The notes beneath the pieces were generated by a model that saw only the letters and a program-made list of their open reading frames with translations, did no database searches and was not told where the DNA came from. Shown piece after piece: positions 16,605 through 24,375 of a stretch of DNA of 64,000 nt. The first letter of the stretch is position 1, and each line of letters starts with the position of its first letter. The position numbers and the translations under genes are program-made. This DNA comes from Paractinoplanes polyasparticus (GTDB lineage: Bacteria > Actinomycetota > Actinomycetes > Mycobacteriales > Micromonosporaceae), in assembly GCF_019710575.1 (NCBI RefSeq), contig NZ_JAHWFK010000005.1, positions 248,001-312,000 on the forward strand. Direction: 5' to 3'.

Positions 16605-17668
16605 TCACGCTGCGGCTCAACCACCAGCAGCACGACTTCCTGCAGACGGTCGTCGACCGGGACGTCCACCTCGGCAACGTCGGCGACCTCGTGCGCGCCG
16701 CGCTGAGCGACGCCCCCGCCCACCAGCCCGCCCCGGCCACTCCGCACGGCAGGTCAACCCCTTCCCCGCGTACGGCGGAGAAGGAGCACATCCTCGAGCC
16801 GGGCACCGGCAAAGCGTTCGAGGTGGCCGCGGGCCAGGTCGTCCGGATCGAGCAGATCGAGGGCCACCAGTGCGTCGATCTCAACGCCTTCGCCCGGCAC
16901 GACGCCCGCGAGCGGCTGCACGTCGGCCGCACCCGCGGCATGCAGGGACCGCACCCGGGCCCCGGCGACGTGCTGTGGTCCAACGCGCCCTGGGAGCGCC
17001 CGATCATGGCGATAGTCGGCGGCACGGCCACCACCGACACCCAGTTCCCGTTCTGCAGCCGCCTCATCTACAGCGCCTTCTTCGGCCTGCACGACCGCAC
17101 GAACTGCCAGGAGATCCAGAACGAGGCCCAGCGCGAGTACGGCCTCGGTCCGTGGGACATCCACGAGTCGCTCAACCTGTTCATGAACACCGCGACCGAC
17201 CCCGGCGGCGAAGCGGTGATCCGCCGCAACCGGGCCCGGCCGGGCGACCACATCGAGTTCGTCCCGCTGATCGACCTGCTGGTAGTCCCCAACGTCTGCG
17301 GCGACGACCTGTCCAACTGCAGCAACTTCGGCCTGCGCCCGGTACGGGTCACCATCGAACAGGGACGCCCGGCCGACGCCGAACGCGCCCGGGCCGCGTA
17401 CGACCGGGCCGTCGTTCTGGGCTTGCCGCGCCCCCGCGAGATCGCCGGCGCCCGGCCGCTACGACGCGATCCCGGCTACATGGCCGCCTTCCCGCACCTG
17501 CCGCTGCGCCCGGCCGCCGTGCCGGTCGAGGTCGGCGACGCCCTCAACCACCGTTTCGCGCAGGCCAGAAACACCGACCTGTACGGCGATGACGACGCGG
17601 CCGCCCTCCGCGACATAGTCCTGTCCTGGGCGATCGAACGTCTCGGCGCCTTCTCCGGCAACGACTGA
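16601..17668 (+). CDS. DUF1989 (urea-carboxylase-associated type) protein with an N-terminal extension
   Basis: A 355-residue protein. Residues about 60-260 form the DUF1989 domain, seen in GQVVRIEQIEGHQCVDLNAFA, HVGRTRGMQGPHPGPGDVLWSN and the conserved NVCGDDLSNC...FGLRPVRV block with cysteines suited to metal binding. Two DUF1989 proteins in other bacteria act together as carboxyguanidine deiminase; the reaction of stand-alone members is mostly unknown. The first 40 residues (LRLNHQQHDFLQTVV...LVRAALSD) lie outside the domain and look like a ribbon-helix-helix or dimerisation element. The GTG start overlaps the permease stop. No urea or guanidine carboxylase gene is present nearby. Confidence 0.85.
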   Translation: MITLRLNHQQHDFLQTVVDRDVHLGNVGDLVRAALSDAPAHQPAPATPHGRSTPSPRTAEKEHILEPGTGKAFEVAAGQVVRIEQIEGHQCVDLNAFARHDARERLHVGRTRGMQGPHPGPGDVLWSNAPWERPIMAIVGGTATTDTQFPFCSRLIYSAFFGLHDRTNCQEIQNEAQREYGLGPWDIHESLNLFMNTATDPGGEAVIRRNRARPGDHIEFVPLIDLLVVPNVCGDDLSNCSNFGLRPVRVTIEQGRPADAERARAAYDRAVVLGLPRPREIAGARPLRRDPGYMAAFPHLPLRPAAVPVEVGDALNHRFAQARNTDLYGDDDAAALRDIVLSWAIERLGAFSGND

Positions 17669-17880
17669 CCACCCGCACAGACGCAGCCGTCCCACCCCGC
17701 TCCACCCTGAGCCGGGGCCGTCACGAAGCGAATCCCACCGCACACACGAGAGCGACGCCCGCCGCGGCCCCCGCAGCCGGCCGTCGCTCCCGGACGAGAC
17801 TGCGGCTGATTGCCGCCCAACGCCCCTTTCCCGGAATCACTGAACGTGCTTGGAGAGCAACTGACCCCGGCCGGCTGCAG

Positions 17881-18240
17881 CCGAGAGTGGGACCGACTCT
17901 CAGACCTGGCCACGCCGGCTCTCGCCAAACGCCGCTTTGCCCAGGCGTCGCAAGCCGCCGCGGCGCATCGACCCTTTCAGACTCGCCGCCGTCGAACGAC
18001 TGAGCGTCCACGGCGAGTCAGCTGTCCCACCCCGCTGCCGCCGAGGGTGGAACTGTCTCTCTCGGGCCAGGCCGCGCCGGTTGTCGCCCGGCGCCGCTTC
18101 TCCGGGTGTCGCAAGCCGAGGCGGCGCATCGCGGATTTCAAACGCGCCGCCGTCGAACGACTGAGCGTCCACGGCGAGTCAGCTGTCCCACCCCGCTGCC
18201 GCCGAGGGTGGAACTGTCTTTCTCAGACCAGGCCGCGCTG
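17881..18240. repeat. Tandem repeat of about 160 bp that includes the 3' end of the kinase gene
   Basis: Two full units and the start of a third, with a period of 160-161 bases: the marker CCGAGnGTGG recurs at 17881, 18041 and 18202, and AGCTGTCCCA at 18020 and 18181. The last unit runs into the C-terminal codons and stop of the Ser/Thr kinase gene (18223); the middle unit repeats the same codons but lacks the stop. Copies are diverged, the outermost most so. The stretch 17669-17880 between the DUF1989 gene and the array shows no other feature. Confidence 0.75.
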
Positions 18241-19626
18241 GTTGTCGGCCGGCGTCTCGGGGCCGGTGGAGGCGGGCGGATCGGGTTCCGGGGGCGTGGT
18301 CGTGGCCGGGTCGGTCGGTTCGACGGTCGGCTCGGCGGGCGGCGTGGTCTCGTCCGGGGTCGGCGTCGGCGTCGGCTTCTGCGGCGGCGGAGTGCTCGCC
18401 GGCGGGCTGCTCGGCTTGGCCGGCGGGGTGGTCGGCGCAGTCGTGGCGGGAGTGGTCGCCCGAGTCGTGCGCGGCGCCGTCGTCTTCTTCCGGACGTGCA
18501 CCGTGGTCGACCCGTTCGTCTGGCGGGTCCGCACCGAGGCCGACGGTGACGGCGTCGGGCTGCTGCTGGTCTGCGGCGAGGTCGCCACCGGGCGCGGCCC
18601 CTCGACGGCAGCCTCGGCCTCGCGACCACCCGGCGTGACCGTGCCGTTGGCCAACTGCACCCCGACGACGCTCACGATCGCCGCGACGACCGCGGCCGAT
18701 CCCATCACCAGGGCCCGCCGCCGCGACCGTTGCCGCGACGTGGGCGCAACCGGGACGACAACGGTCGCCCGGTCGGCGGTGTGCGGAGCCGACCGCACCG
18801 GCGCGACCGGCCGCACCTGCCGGGTCAGCGGCGCCGGCCGGCTGACCCGCAGGAAGTTGGCGGCGACGTCGGCCGCTGTCGGCCGCCCCTCGGGGTCTTC
18901 GGTCGTGCACGCCTCGTAGAGCCGGACGACCTCGCGCGGCAGACCGCTCAGGCGCGGCAGGCGCGGCGCCGGTCGACCGTGCCGGGCGGCCAGAACGGCG
19001 CCGATCGCCTCACCCGGCCACGCCCTCGATCCGGTCAGGCATTCGAAGAGCAGCAGCCCTACGCCGTACACGTCGGCGGCGGGGAAGCTCGGTTCGCCGC
19101 GCAGTTGCTCAGGCGCCAGATAAGCCGGGCTGCCCCACAACGCGCCGTTGGCGTCGATGCCGTTCTGCCCGGCCACGGCGGCGATCCCGAAATCGAGGAC
19201 CTTCACACCGTCGGGGGTGAGCATGATGTTGCGCGGGTTGACGTCGCGGTGAACCAGGTTCTGGGCGTGCGCGACGGCCAGCGCGGACGCGGCCTCGCCG
19301 CAGATCTCGGCCGCCCGGCGCCACCGGAGGGGCCCCGTGCGGGCGATCAGGTCGGCCAGGGTCTCGCCGCCGACGAACTCCATGACGAGATACGGCGTAC
19401 GGTCGTCGCCGTCGACAATCTCGCCGTAGTCGTAGATCTGCGCGATGTTCGGATGGCTGAGCCCCGCCGCCGTGCGGGCCTCGGCCAACACCCCGGTTGC
19501 CGACACATCGAACATCTTGATGGCAACGGGACGCTTGAGAACGCTGTCGAACCCGTACCGGACCACAGCGCTGCCACCCTGACCGAGGACTTCCCCGACC
19601 CGATAACGCCCCGCAAGTTTTTGCAC
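18223..19626 (-). CDS. Membrane-anchored Ser/Thr protein kinase
   Basis: A 467-residue Hanks-type kinase. Glycine loop GQGGSAVV (16-23), ATP lysine K37, catalytic HRD (126-128) and DFG (145-147) are present. The catalytic loop reads HRDVNPRN, so the usual lysine after HRDL/V is asparagine. One membrane helix (about 305-325) follows a juxtamembrane basic stretch. The outer part (about 330-467) is a Thr/Pro/Ser-rich, low-complexity tail without PASTA or other sensor domain. GTG 19626 with GGGGAGG seven bases upstream is the start; an upstream ATG would add residues unrelated to kinases. The 3' end is part of a tandem DNA repeat. Confidence 0.92.
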   Translation of the reverse strand: MQKLAGRYRVGEVLGQGGSAVVRYGFDSVLKRPVAIKMFDVSATGVLAEARTAAGLSHPNIAQIYDYGEIVDGDDRTPYLVMEFVGGETLADLIARTGPLRWRRAAEICGEAASALAVAHAQNLVHRDVNPRNIMLTPDGVKVLDFGIAAVAGQNGIDANGALWGSPAYLAPEQLRGEPSFPAADVYGVGLLLFECLTGSRAWPGEAIGAVLAARHGRPAPRLPRLSGLPREVVRLYEACTTEDPEGRPTAADVAANFLRVSRPAPLTRQVRPVAPVRSAPHTADRATVVVPVAPTSRQRSRRRALVMGSAAVVAAIVSVVGVQLANGTVTPGGREAEAAVEGPRPVATSPQTSSSPTPSPSASVRTRQTNGSTTVHVRKKTTAPRTTRATTPATTAPTTPPAKPSSPPASTPPPQKPTPTPTPDETTPPAEPTVEPTDPATTTPPEPDPPASTGPETPADNQRGLV

Positions 19627-19784
19627 CGCGACCTCCCCCGATGGCCGCCCGGCATCGCCGGCGTGACCATGATCGATCGCAGCATACCCGTGCCCCCCGA
19701 CAACAAACTGTGTCGCCCACCGCACCAGCTGAACTTCCACGAAACAATCAGGCGTTCCAGGGCAAGCGATCCAGCTCTCCGTGG

Positions 19785-20055
19785 GGCGATTCCGTAGTAC
19801 TCGGACAGATCGACGAAGCCCCCGTCCCAGTCGACCGGCTCGGCGTCATACGCGGATCCCCCCGCGGCCCGCGCCCGTCTGCACTCCACCCCGACCCGTA
19901 GGCTGTCGCACTTTCTACACGATCGACCGAAACGTACAGCGACCCGGCACCAACCCCGAAGAGTCCGCCGTGCTCCATCTGCACCAGCCGCACGTCCCCG
20001 CGTTCCGGATCGACCAGCAGCTCGGCGCCCCGGCCAATGTCCTTACCCAGGCTGC
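19785..20055 (-). pseudogene. Decayed PRC-barrel domain gene
   Basis: On the minus strand one frame reads GKDIGRGAELLVDPERGDV, then QMEHGGLFGVGAGSLYVSVDRV, which matches the core strands of PRC-barrel proteins (domain start, acidic turn, GGfLGiG turn, last strand). The downstream part that in relatives follows the barrel, with AYDAEPVDWDGGFVDLSEYYG, appears in a different frame, so at least one frameshift separates them. No intact start or upstream half is recognisable. PRC-barrel proteins are common in actinobacteria and are often stress-linked; this copy should be non-functional. Confidence 0.6.
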
Positions 20056-20433
20056 AGCGACTGGCTGACCGGCCCGCGCCGCGCATGATGGGCCGACAGT
20101 CTGGATGCGCACGCCGGCTGCCGCTGCGAGCAGATCTCGTTGTACAAGCCGTCCGATCTTCGTGTTGATGTCACCGTTCCCCGGCGCTGGGCGGTCTTCG
20201 CGCTCCACGTCAATTGGATGATCATGGCGATGAGCGAAGACCAGGTCGGCCCGCTCGTGGCGCTGGCCGTCCTGCCCCTCAGTCGCACACCTCACGCCCG
20301 CGAACACCGCGCCGCGTCAGCCGGCGAAGGCCGCCGCCGCTCAACCGCACCGGGGTGCCGTTCCCCAGTTTCATCGCGCGCCTACTTCACCGTGTGCCTC
20401 TGGTTCCGGCAACGCCCGTGGCCCCGCGCTACT

Positions 20434-20609
20434 GGCTTCGAGCAACCCCACGAACGCTTCCGTCGCCTTGAGCTCCCGGCTTCCGGCAACGCCATGAACG
20501 TCCCGGTCACGTTGGGCTTCCGGCTTCCGGTAAACGCCATGACGTCCCTGTCACGTTGGGCTGCTGGCTTCGAGCAACGCCACGAACGCCCTGTCGCGAG
20601 GATCGGACA
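20434..20609. repeat. Four tandem 44-bp repeats
   Basis: Units start at 20434, 20478, 20522 and 20566 (period exactly 44). Each opens with GGCTTC(C/G), followed by a conserved centre AACGCCAYGAACG. Identity between units is moderate. A further truncated unit may lie at about 20402. The period is not a multiple of three, so the array is not a protein repeat, and there are no unique spacers. Confidence 0.75.
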
Positions 20610-20824
20610 GGCCGTTGTCAGTTGGGTGACATACCGGTGGGTCGCCGCGGTCGTAGGCTCGCCGGCACTCCGACCGGCCCGGCGACGACAGCTGACGGCG
20701 CCGGGCACCAGGGGGAAGGTGGAAAGCCCACCCGGCGGGCCGGGTGGGGGAAGGCAGCGGGCGGAGGACCTGCTCACGCTGCGCCGTACGCCGGTCGTGG
20801 CCGGCGGTTCGCGGAGGATCGAGG

Positions 20825-21145
20825 TCAGGCGGAGCCGCTCTCCTGGCGGCGCTCACGCATTTCGTTCTGTCGCAGGGCTTCCTCGAGCTGGTCCTCGAGG
20901 ATGATGATGCGGCAGGCGGCCTCGAGGGCGGTGCCCTGCTCGACCATCTCTTTCGCTCGCACGGCCAGGCGAAGCTGGTAGCGGGAGTAGCGGCGGTGCC
21001 CGCCGGCCGATCGCAAGGGGGTGATCAGCTTCGCCTCCCCGATGCGGCGCAGGAAGTCCGGCGAGGCGCCGGTGATCTCCGCGGCACGCCCCATCGTGTA
21101 GGCGGGATAGTCGTCGTCGCCGAACATGTCGTCGGGTTGGGCCAT
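20825..21145 (-). CDS. MerR-family regulator, HspR-like
   Basis: A 106-residue DNA-binding protein. Residues about 14-80 form a MerR winged helix: YTMGRAAEITGASPDFLRRIGEAKLITP, then GGHRRYSRYQLRLA. The C-terminal tail AACRIIILEDQLEEALRQNE resembles the dimer helix of HspR and related short regulators; no effector domain follows. HspR proteins repress chaperone genes, but no chaperone gene is present, so the target is unknown. ATG 21145 is preceded by GGAGG and, just upstream, by a perfect 12-bp hairpin (21163-21190), which could affect its translation. A longer frame upstream would read through this hairpin. Confidence 0.88.
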   Translation of the reverse strand: MAQPDDMFGDDDYPAYTMGRAAEITGASPDFLRRIGEAKLITPLRSAGGHRRYSRYQLRLAVRAKEMVEQGTALEAACRIIILEDQLEEALRQNEMRERRQESGSA

Positions 21146-21162
21146 GAACACCTCCGTGACGA

Positions 21163-21190
21163 GGGCCCCGGCGCAGTAGCGCCGGGGCCC
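21163..21190 (-). promoter_or_regulatory. 5'-leader hairpin of the MerR gene
   Basis: Perfect 12-bp GC arms (21163-21174, 21179-21190) with a 4-base loop end 8 bases before the GGAGG of the MerR gene. It may be an attenuator, an mRNA-stabilising hairpin, or a terminator for antisense transcription from the other side. Confidence 0.5.
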
Positions 21191-21510
21191 GGGGTTGCGG
21201 GTTACAAACACCATCTACCGACAGGTTCGTCGGATTTTCATATCCACACCTGCCGCCATCAGCGACATCGGGTGTGAGGACCGCGTAAGCGTGACCGAAG
21301 ACCACCTCTCGTTCGATGGAAACTGCGGTGTCCGCGCCCAGGACCAACTGCGTCCGGATTGCGGGCGATCCAACGGTGTCGAGCCCTCCCTTTCCTCCGC
21401 TTTCGATTCCTGTTGCTGTCGTGCTACCCGCCGGTGACAGAGCCCCACGCGACTTCATGGCCCCGTACACGTGCGACGAGCTTCGTGCTGCCCCCAAACT
21501 GCGGGGCCTT

Positions 21511-21550
21511 TCCTTGCAAAGTGCAATAAATCCTTGCAACGTGCGATGAA
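21511..21550. promoter_or_regulatory. Two tandem palindromic operator-like sites
   Basis: Two adjacent 20-base units. The first contains TTGCAAAGTGCAA (21514-21526), a palindrome TTGCA-N3-TGCAA. The second has TTGCAACGTGCGA (21534-21546), a slightly imperfect copy. Such symmetric pairs are typical of small winged-helix or HTH repressors. No gene start is obvious on either side. Confidence 0.5.
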
Positions 21551-21752
21551 CATGGGTCCACCGCTCAGCCGAGCGAGCCCGAGATCTTCCAGGCCCTGCT
21601 TGACGCTCGGTCTGTTTCGTCCGCGTCTTCCTTGGATCTCGCTGTCAACGAAAGAAACGTTAGCGGAACCCGCCAAGAAAATCTAGCAACCCGGCCGAGT
21701 TTTTCTCGGCGAGTCTTCTCAGCTTCGCGTGCCGCCCGCACGGGCCGAGCAC

Positions 21753-21783
21753 GAGCCGCCCCAGCCGGCGGCCGGGGCGGCTC
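21753..21783 (-). terminator. Terminator hairpin of the secreted repeat protein gene
   Basis: Perfect 10-bp arms (21753-21762 and 21774-21783) with an 11-base loop, 31 bases downstream of the stop of the minus-strand gene. Confidence 0.65.
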
Positions 21784-21813
21784 ACTGTCCTTCCGTTGCG
21801 GAGCGACGCCGAG

Positions 21814-22776
21814 CTATTGCGGCGCGACCACCCACAGCAGCTGGTCGTCGACGACGGCTGTCTCACCCGACGCCACGGTGATGATGTCGGCCGAGCCGTA
21901 GTCGGGCTTCTGATGCGCGTACTGGGAGCCACCCTCGGAGCTGAACCGCACCTTGTAGCGGCCCGGCTCGAGCAGGCCGCTGAAGTCGTAGGCGCCGTCG
22001 GGCCCGGTGGTCGTGTCCGACTGGTTGACGGTGTCGATGTTGATGAAGCTGACGTTCACGCCCCCGGCCGGCGCCCCCGCGGCGTCGGTCAGGCGGCCGG
22101 AGATCCCGGACAGGGCGACGGCCCGGTCGGTCACGCGGACGGTCTGCCCCGATCGCACGAAGAATCTCGTGGCCCGGGCCGGGTCGAAGGTGTGCGGCAC
22201 GTACTGGCCGAGCGGGCCGACCGCGTAGTTGACGATGAACGTCTGATCGGGCCGGACCCGGATCCGGAACGTGCCGTCGGCCGCAGTGACACCGCCGTGC
22301 TCGGAGGCGTTGTCCACGTTGGTCACGTTGACCGCCGCCCGGGCAGCCGGCTTGCCGTCCGGGCCGAAGAACCGGCCGGCGATGATTCCGGCCGCGGTGA
22401 CGACGCTGTTCGCGGTTGTGGTCCGATCCGGCCGCACACGGTAGGTGCGGGCCTGGGCCGGGTCGCTGATCCGGCCCGGCGCCCACTCCGACCAGCCACC
22501 GAGGCCGATGCGCACCTGGTACGCGCCGGCCTCCAGGCCCGAGACCGTGAACCGGCCACGGCTGTCGGCCTGCAACTCCTGCACGGCATCGCTGGACGGA
22601 TCGGCGAAGACACCGATCACGGCGCCCGGCACGGCCGCCCCGCGCGTGTCACGGACGACGCCGGCGAGGCTGCCCGTCGGGTCGTCGGCGAACGCCGGTC
22701 CCGCGGCGGACGACGCGGCCACGATCCCGGCCACGGCGGCCAGCACCGACCGTCGACGAATTCTGTTCGACTGCAC
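21814..22776 (-). CDS. Secreted protein with three carboxypeptidase-regulatory-like domains
   Basis: A 320-residue exported protein. After a signal peptide with an RRRS start (1-31, AFA cleavage region) come three beta-sandwich repeats of the CarboxypepD_reg / SpaA-like type. Each opens with GxVxDxxGxxVxGAxV or a variant and closes with an AGxYxVR or PGRYKVRF strand: about 36-105, 125-205 and 225-305. There is no catalytic domain and no cell-wall anchor. Such repeats usually serve as binding or spacer domains. The gene stands alone, divergent from the proline-rich protein gene. Confidence 0.85.
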   Translation of the reverse strand: MQSNRIRRRSVLAAVAGIVAASSAAGPAFADDPTGSLAGVVRDTRGAAVPGAVIGVFADPSSDAVQELQADSRGRFTVSGLEAGAYQVRIGLGGWSEWAPGRISDPAQARTYRVRPDRTTTANSVVTAAGIIAGRFFGPDGKPAARAAVNVTNVDNASEHGGVTAADGTFRIRVRPDQTFIVNYAVGPLGQYVPHTFDPARATRFFVRSGQTVRVTDRAVALSGISGRLTDAAGAPAGGVNVSFINIDTVNQSDTTTGPDGAYDFSGLLEPGRYKVRFSSEGGSQYAHQKPDYGSADIITVASGETAVVDDQLLWVVAPQ

Positions 22777-22948
22777 TTTCGTTCCCCTTCCGTTGTTCAG
22801 GTACGGCCGACGTTACGGAGGCTGGACGGCCCGGCCGCAGACGAAACAGGGGATTGGCACGATCTCAGGAGCGCGTGTCCACACGCGATGGACAACTCCG
22901 GCACACCGGACCGGTGTCAGCCCGATGCTGACGGGTAGGCAATCATCG

Positions 22949-24250
22949 ATGGCTCGACGAGTTCACCGGCGAGAAACAGCGGCGGCCGCGCTCCAGCGCA
23001 CCGTTCGCCTGTTTCTCATGCTCGGATTGGCGGCGGCCGCGTACTTCGCCCTGAGCCTCCTCGATCACGCAGCGCGAGCCGACGGGGGCTCATCGGCACA
23101 GAAGCTGACCGACGCCGCAACTCCGGCTCCGACCGGCGAGCAGCGGGCAAGCTCAGCGGCGAAGGCCGGAGCAGGGGCTGCGTCTGCACGTCAGTCCGTT
23201 TCCTCGAAGCCGGCGCGGCACAGGGCCACACTGCCGCGCAAGGCGCTGCGGCACCAGCCGTCCCCGGTGAAGTCGGAGCGACAGAAGACCGGCAAGCTAC
23301 GGCCCGGACGACACACGACCGTTACCCGTCAACCCGAGCAACCGAAAGCCAACAACCAGCCAGCCGGACGACACACGGCGGCGCCCGGGCATCGGAAGCA
23401 ACCGAAAACCGACAAGCTGGCGGCCCGACGACACACGACCGCGCCCGAGCAGGTGGAGCGACCGAAGGTGGTTGTCCTCGAGGCCGGACGGCTGCGGCTC
23501 GCGGCTCCCCCGGTCAAGACGCGGATTGTCTCCACCCTGGAGACCGGCGCGGACCGAATCCCGGCGTCACCGGCCATCGCGTGGGAGGCCGCCGACGCCG
23601 CCAGGACGTCGACACAGCAAGGAGTACGGGCGGCCGTCAGGGCGACCAGCCGAGCCGAGGTCCTGGGACTCCCGGCCGCCCGCGAAGCGATCACCGCTCG
23701 CGTGCCGTCCCGCTCCCCCGAACTGGCAGGCGTGCCCCTCCCCAGGTTCCCGGAGCCGGCAGACGCGCCCCTCCCCACGCTCCCGGAGCCGGCAGATGCG
23801 CCCCTCCCCCTGTCCCCGACCGAGCGGATCGATCCGGCGCCGGCTCCCTCCCCCGGCTCGTCGGTCCGGCCGACGTCAGCGCCCACACACCCCGTCGCGC
23901 CACCGCCTGCTCACCTGTTCGGACGACAAGCGCTGGCGCCGCTGGGCGTCTCCATGGGGCCGACCGCACAGGTCCGTCCCGCCCCGGCGTATGAATCGGG
24001 CACAGACATCAGTCTCACGCCCACACCTCCGCCGCTGCCCTCTTCACCACCGCTGCCCACTTCGCCGCGGTCGCCGGGCGAGCGCTCAGGCGCCGGTAAC
24101 CACCTCCGAGACTCCGGTGGCGGCGCCTCTCCCCTGACCGGCACAGTCCCGTCGTCCTGGCGGCCGGAGTTCACGGCCACCGCCACCGCCTCACCACCGA
24201 ACTCGAACGCCCCCGGACGAACCGTCCGGTACAGCGGCCCTCCCAGCTGA
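22949..24250 (+). CDS. Membrane-anchored proline-rich repeat protein
   Basis: A 433-residue protein of unknown family. It has a basic N-end, one hydrophobic helix (about residues 20-42, FLMLGLAAAAYFALSLL), then a long basic and Pro/Ala/Thr-rich region. That region contains two sets of repeats: GRHTTxxxQxEQPK-like units at about 120-175, and LPxxPEPADAP units at about 265-295. The C-terminus is Pro/Ser-rich with no domain. It is probably extracellular and disordered. ATG 22925 is an in-frame alternative start. It precedes the LuxR regulator gene by 125 bases on the same strand. Confidence 0.7.
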   Translation: MARRVHRRETAAAALQRTVRLFLMLGLAAAAYFALSLLDHAARADGGSSAQKLTDAATPAPTGEQRASSAAKAGAGAASARQSVSSKPARHRATLPRKALRHQPSPVKSERQKTGKLRPGRHTTVTRQPEQPKANNQPAGRHTAAPGHRKQPKTDKLAARRHTTAPEQVERPKVVVLEAGRLRLAAPPVKTRIVSTLETGADRIPASPAIAWEAADAARTSTQQGVRAAVRATSRAEVLGLPAAREAITARVPSRSPELAGVPLPRFPEPADAPLPTLPEPADAPLPLSPTERIDPAPAPSPGSSVRPTSAPTHPVAPPPAHLFGRQALAPLGVSMGPTAQVRPAPAYESGTDISLTPTPPPLPSSPPLPTSPRSPGERSGAGNHLRDSGGGASPLTGTVPSSWRPEFTATATASPPNSNAPGRTVRYSGPPS

Positions 24251-24375
24251 ATCACGCGGTCCGGAATCGGGCCCACGCCGGTGCAGCGACCCGGCGACGG
24301 CCACCAGCCGGCCCTCGGCCACCGAGGAACGCCGGCTTTCCCACCGCGAAGCTCAACCTTGGCTGGGAGGCCATC

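Larger units (their letters stand above)
19627..20824. other. Long gene-poor region between kinase and MerR genes
   Basis: 1.2 kb without an intact gene. It holds a decayed PRC-barrel gene (about 19785-20055) and an array of four 44-bp repeats (20434-20609). Between these (20056-20433) and after the array (20610-20824) no gene, hairpin or RNA was recognised; open frames there lack ribosome sites and family resemblance. Confidence 0.6.
21146..21813. other. Intergenic region between MerR and secreted-protein genes
   Basis: 668 bases with no convincing gene. Contents: a leader hairpin (21163-21190), a pair of palindromic operator-like repeats (21511-21550) and a terminator hairpin (21753-21783). 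The open frames between 21300 and 21690 have no family resemblance or ribosome site. Local GC content is lower than around it. Confidence 0.55.

Noticed and set aside
17900..18172. Two overlapping minus frames beginning MDAQSFDGG
   Set aside because: They are translations of successive repeat units rather than conserved proteins; neither has a ribosome site.
17810..18919. 369-residue plus-strand frame across the repeat array
   Set aside because: It is antisense to the kinase gene for most of its length and otherwise translates the tandem repeat; no ribosome site or family resemblance.
20140..20904. 254-residue plus-strand frame
   Set aside because: It spans the 44-bp repeats and runs antisense into the MerR gene; composition and lack of a start signal mark it as chance.
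21455..21676. 73-residue minus-strand frame around the palindromes
   Set aside because: No family resemblance and no start signal; the operator-like repeats lie inside it.
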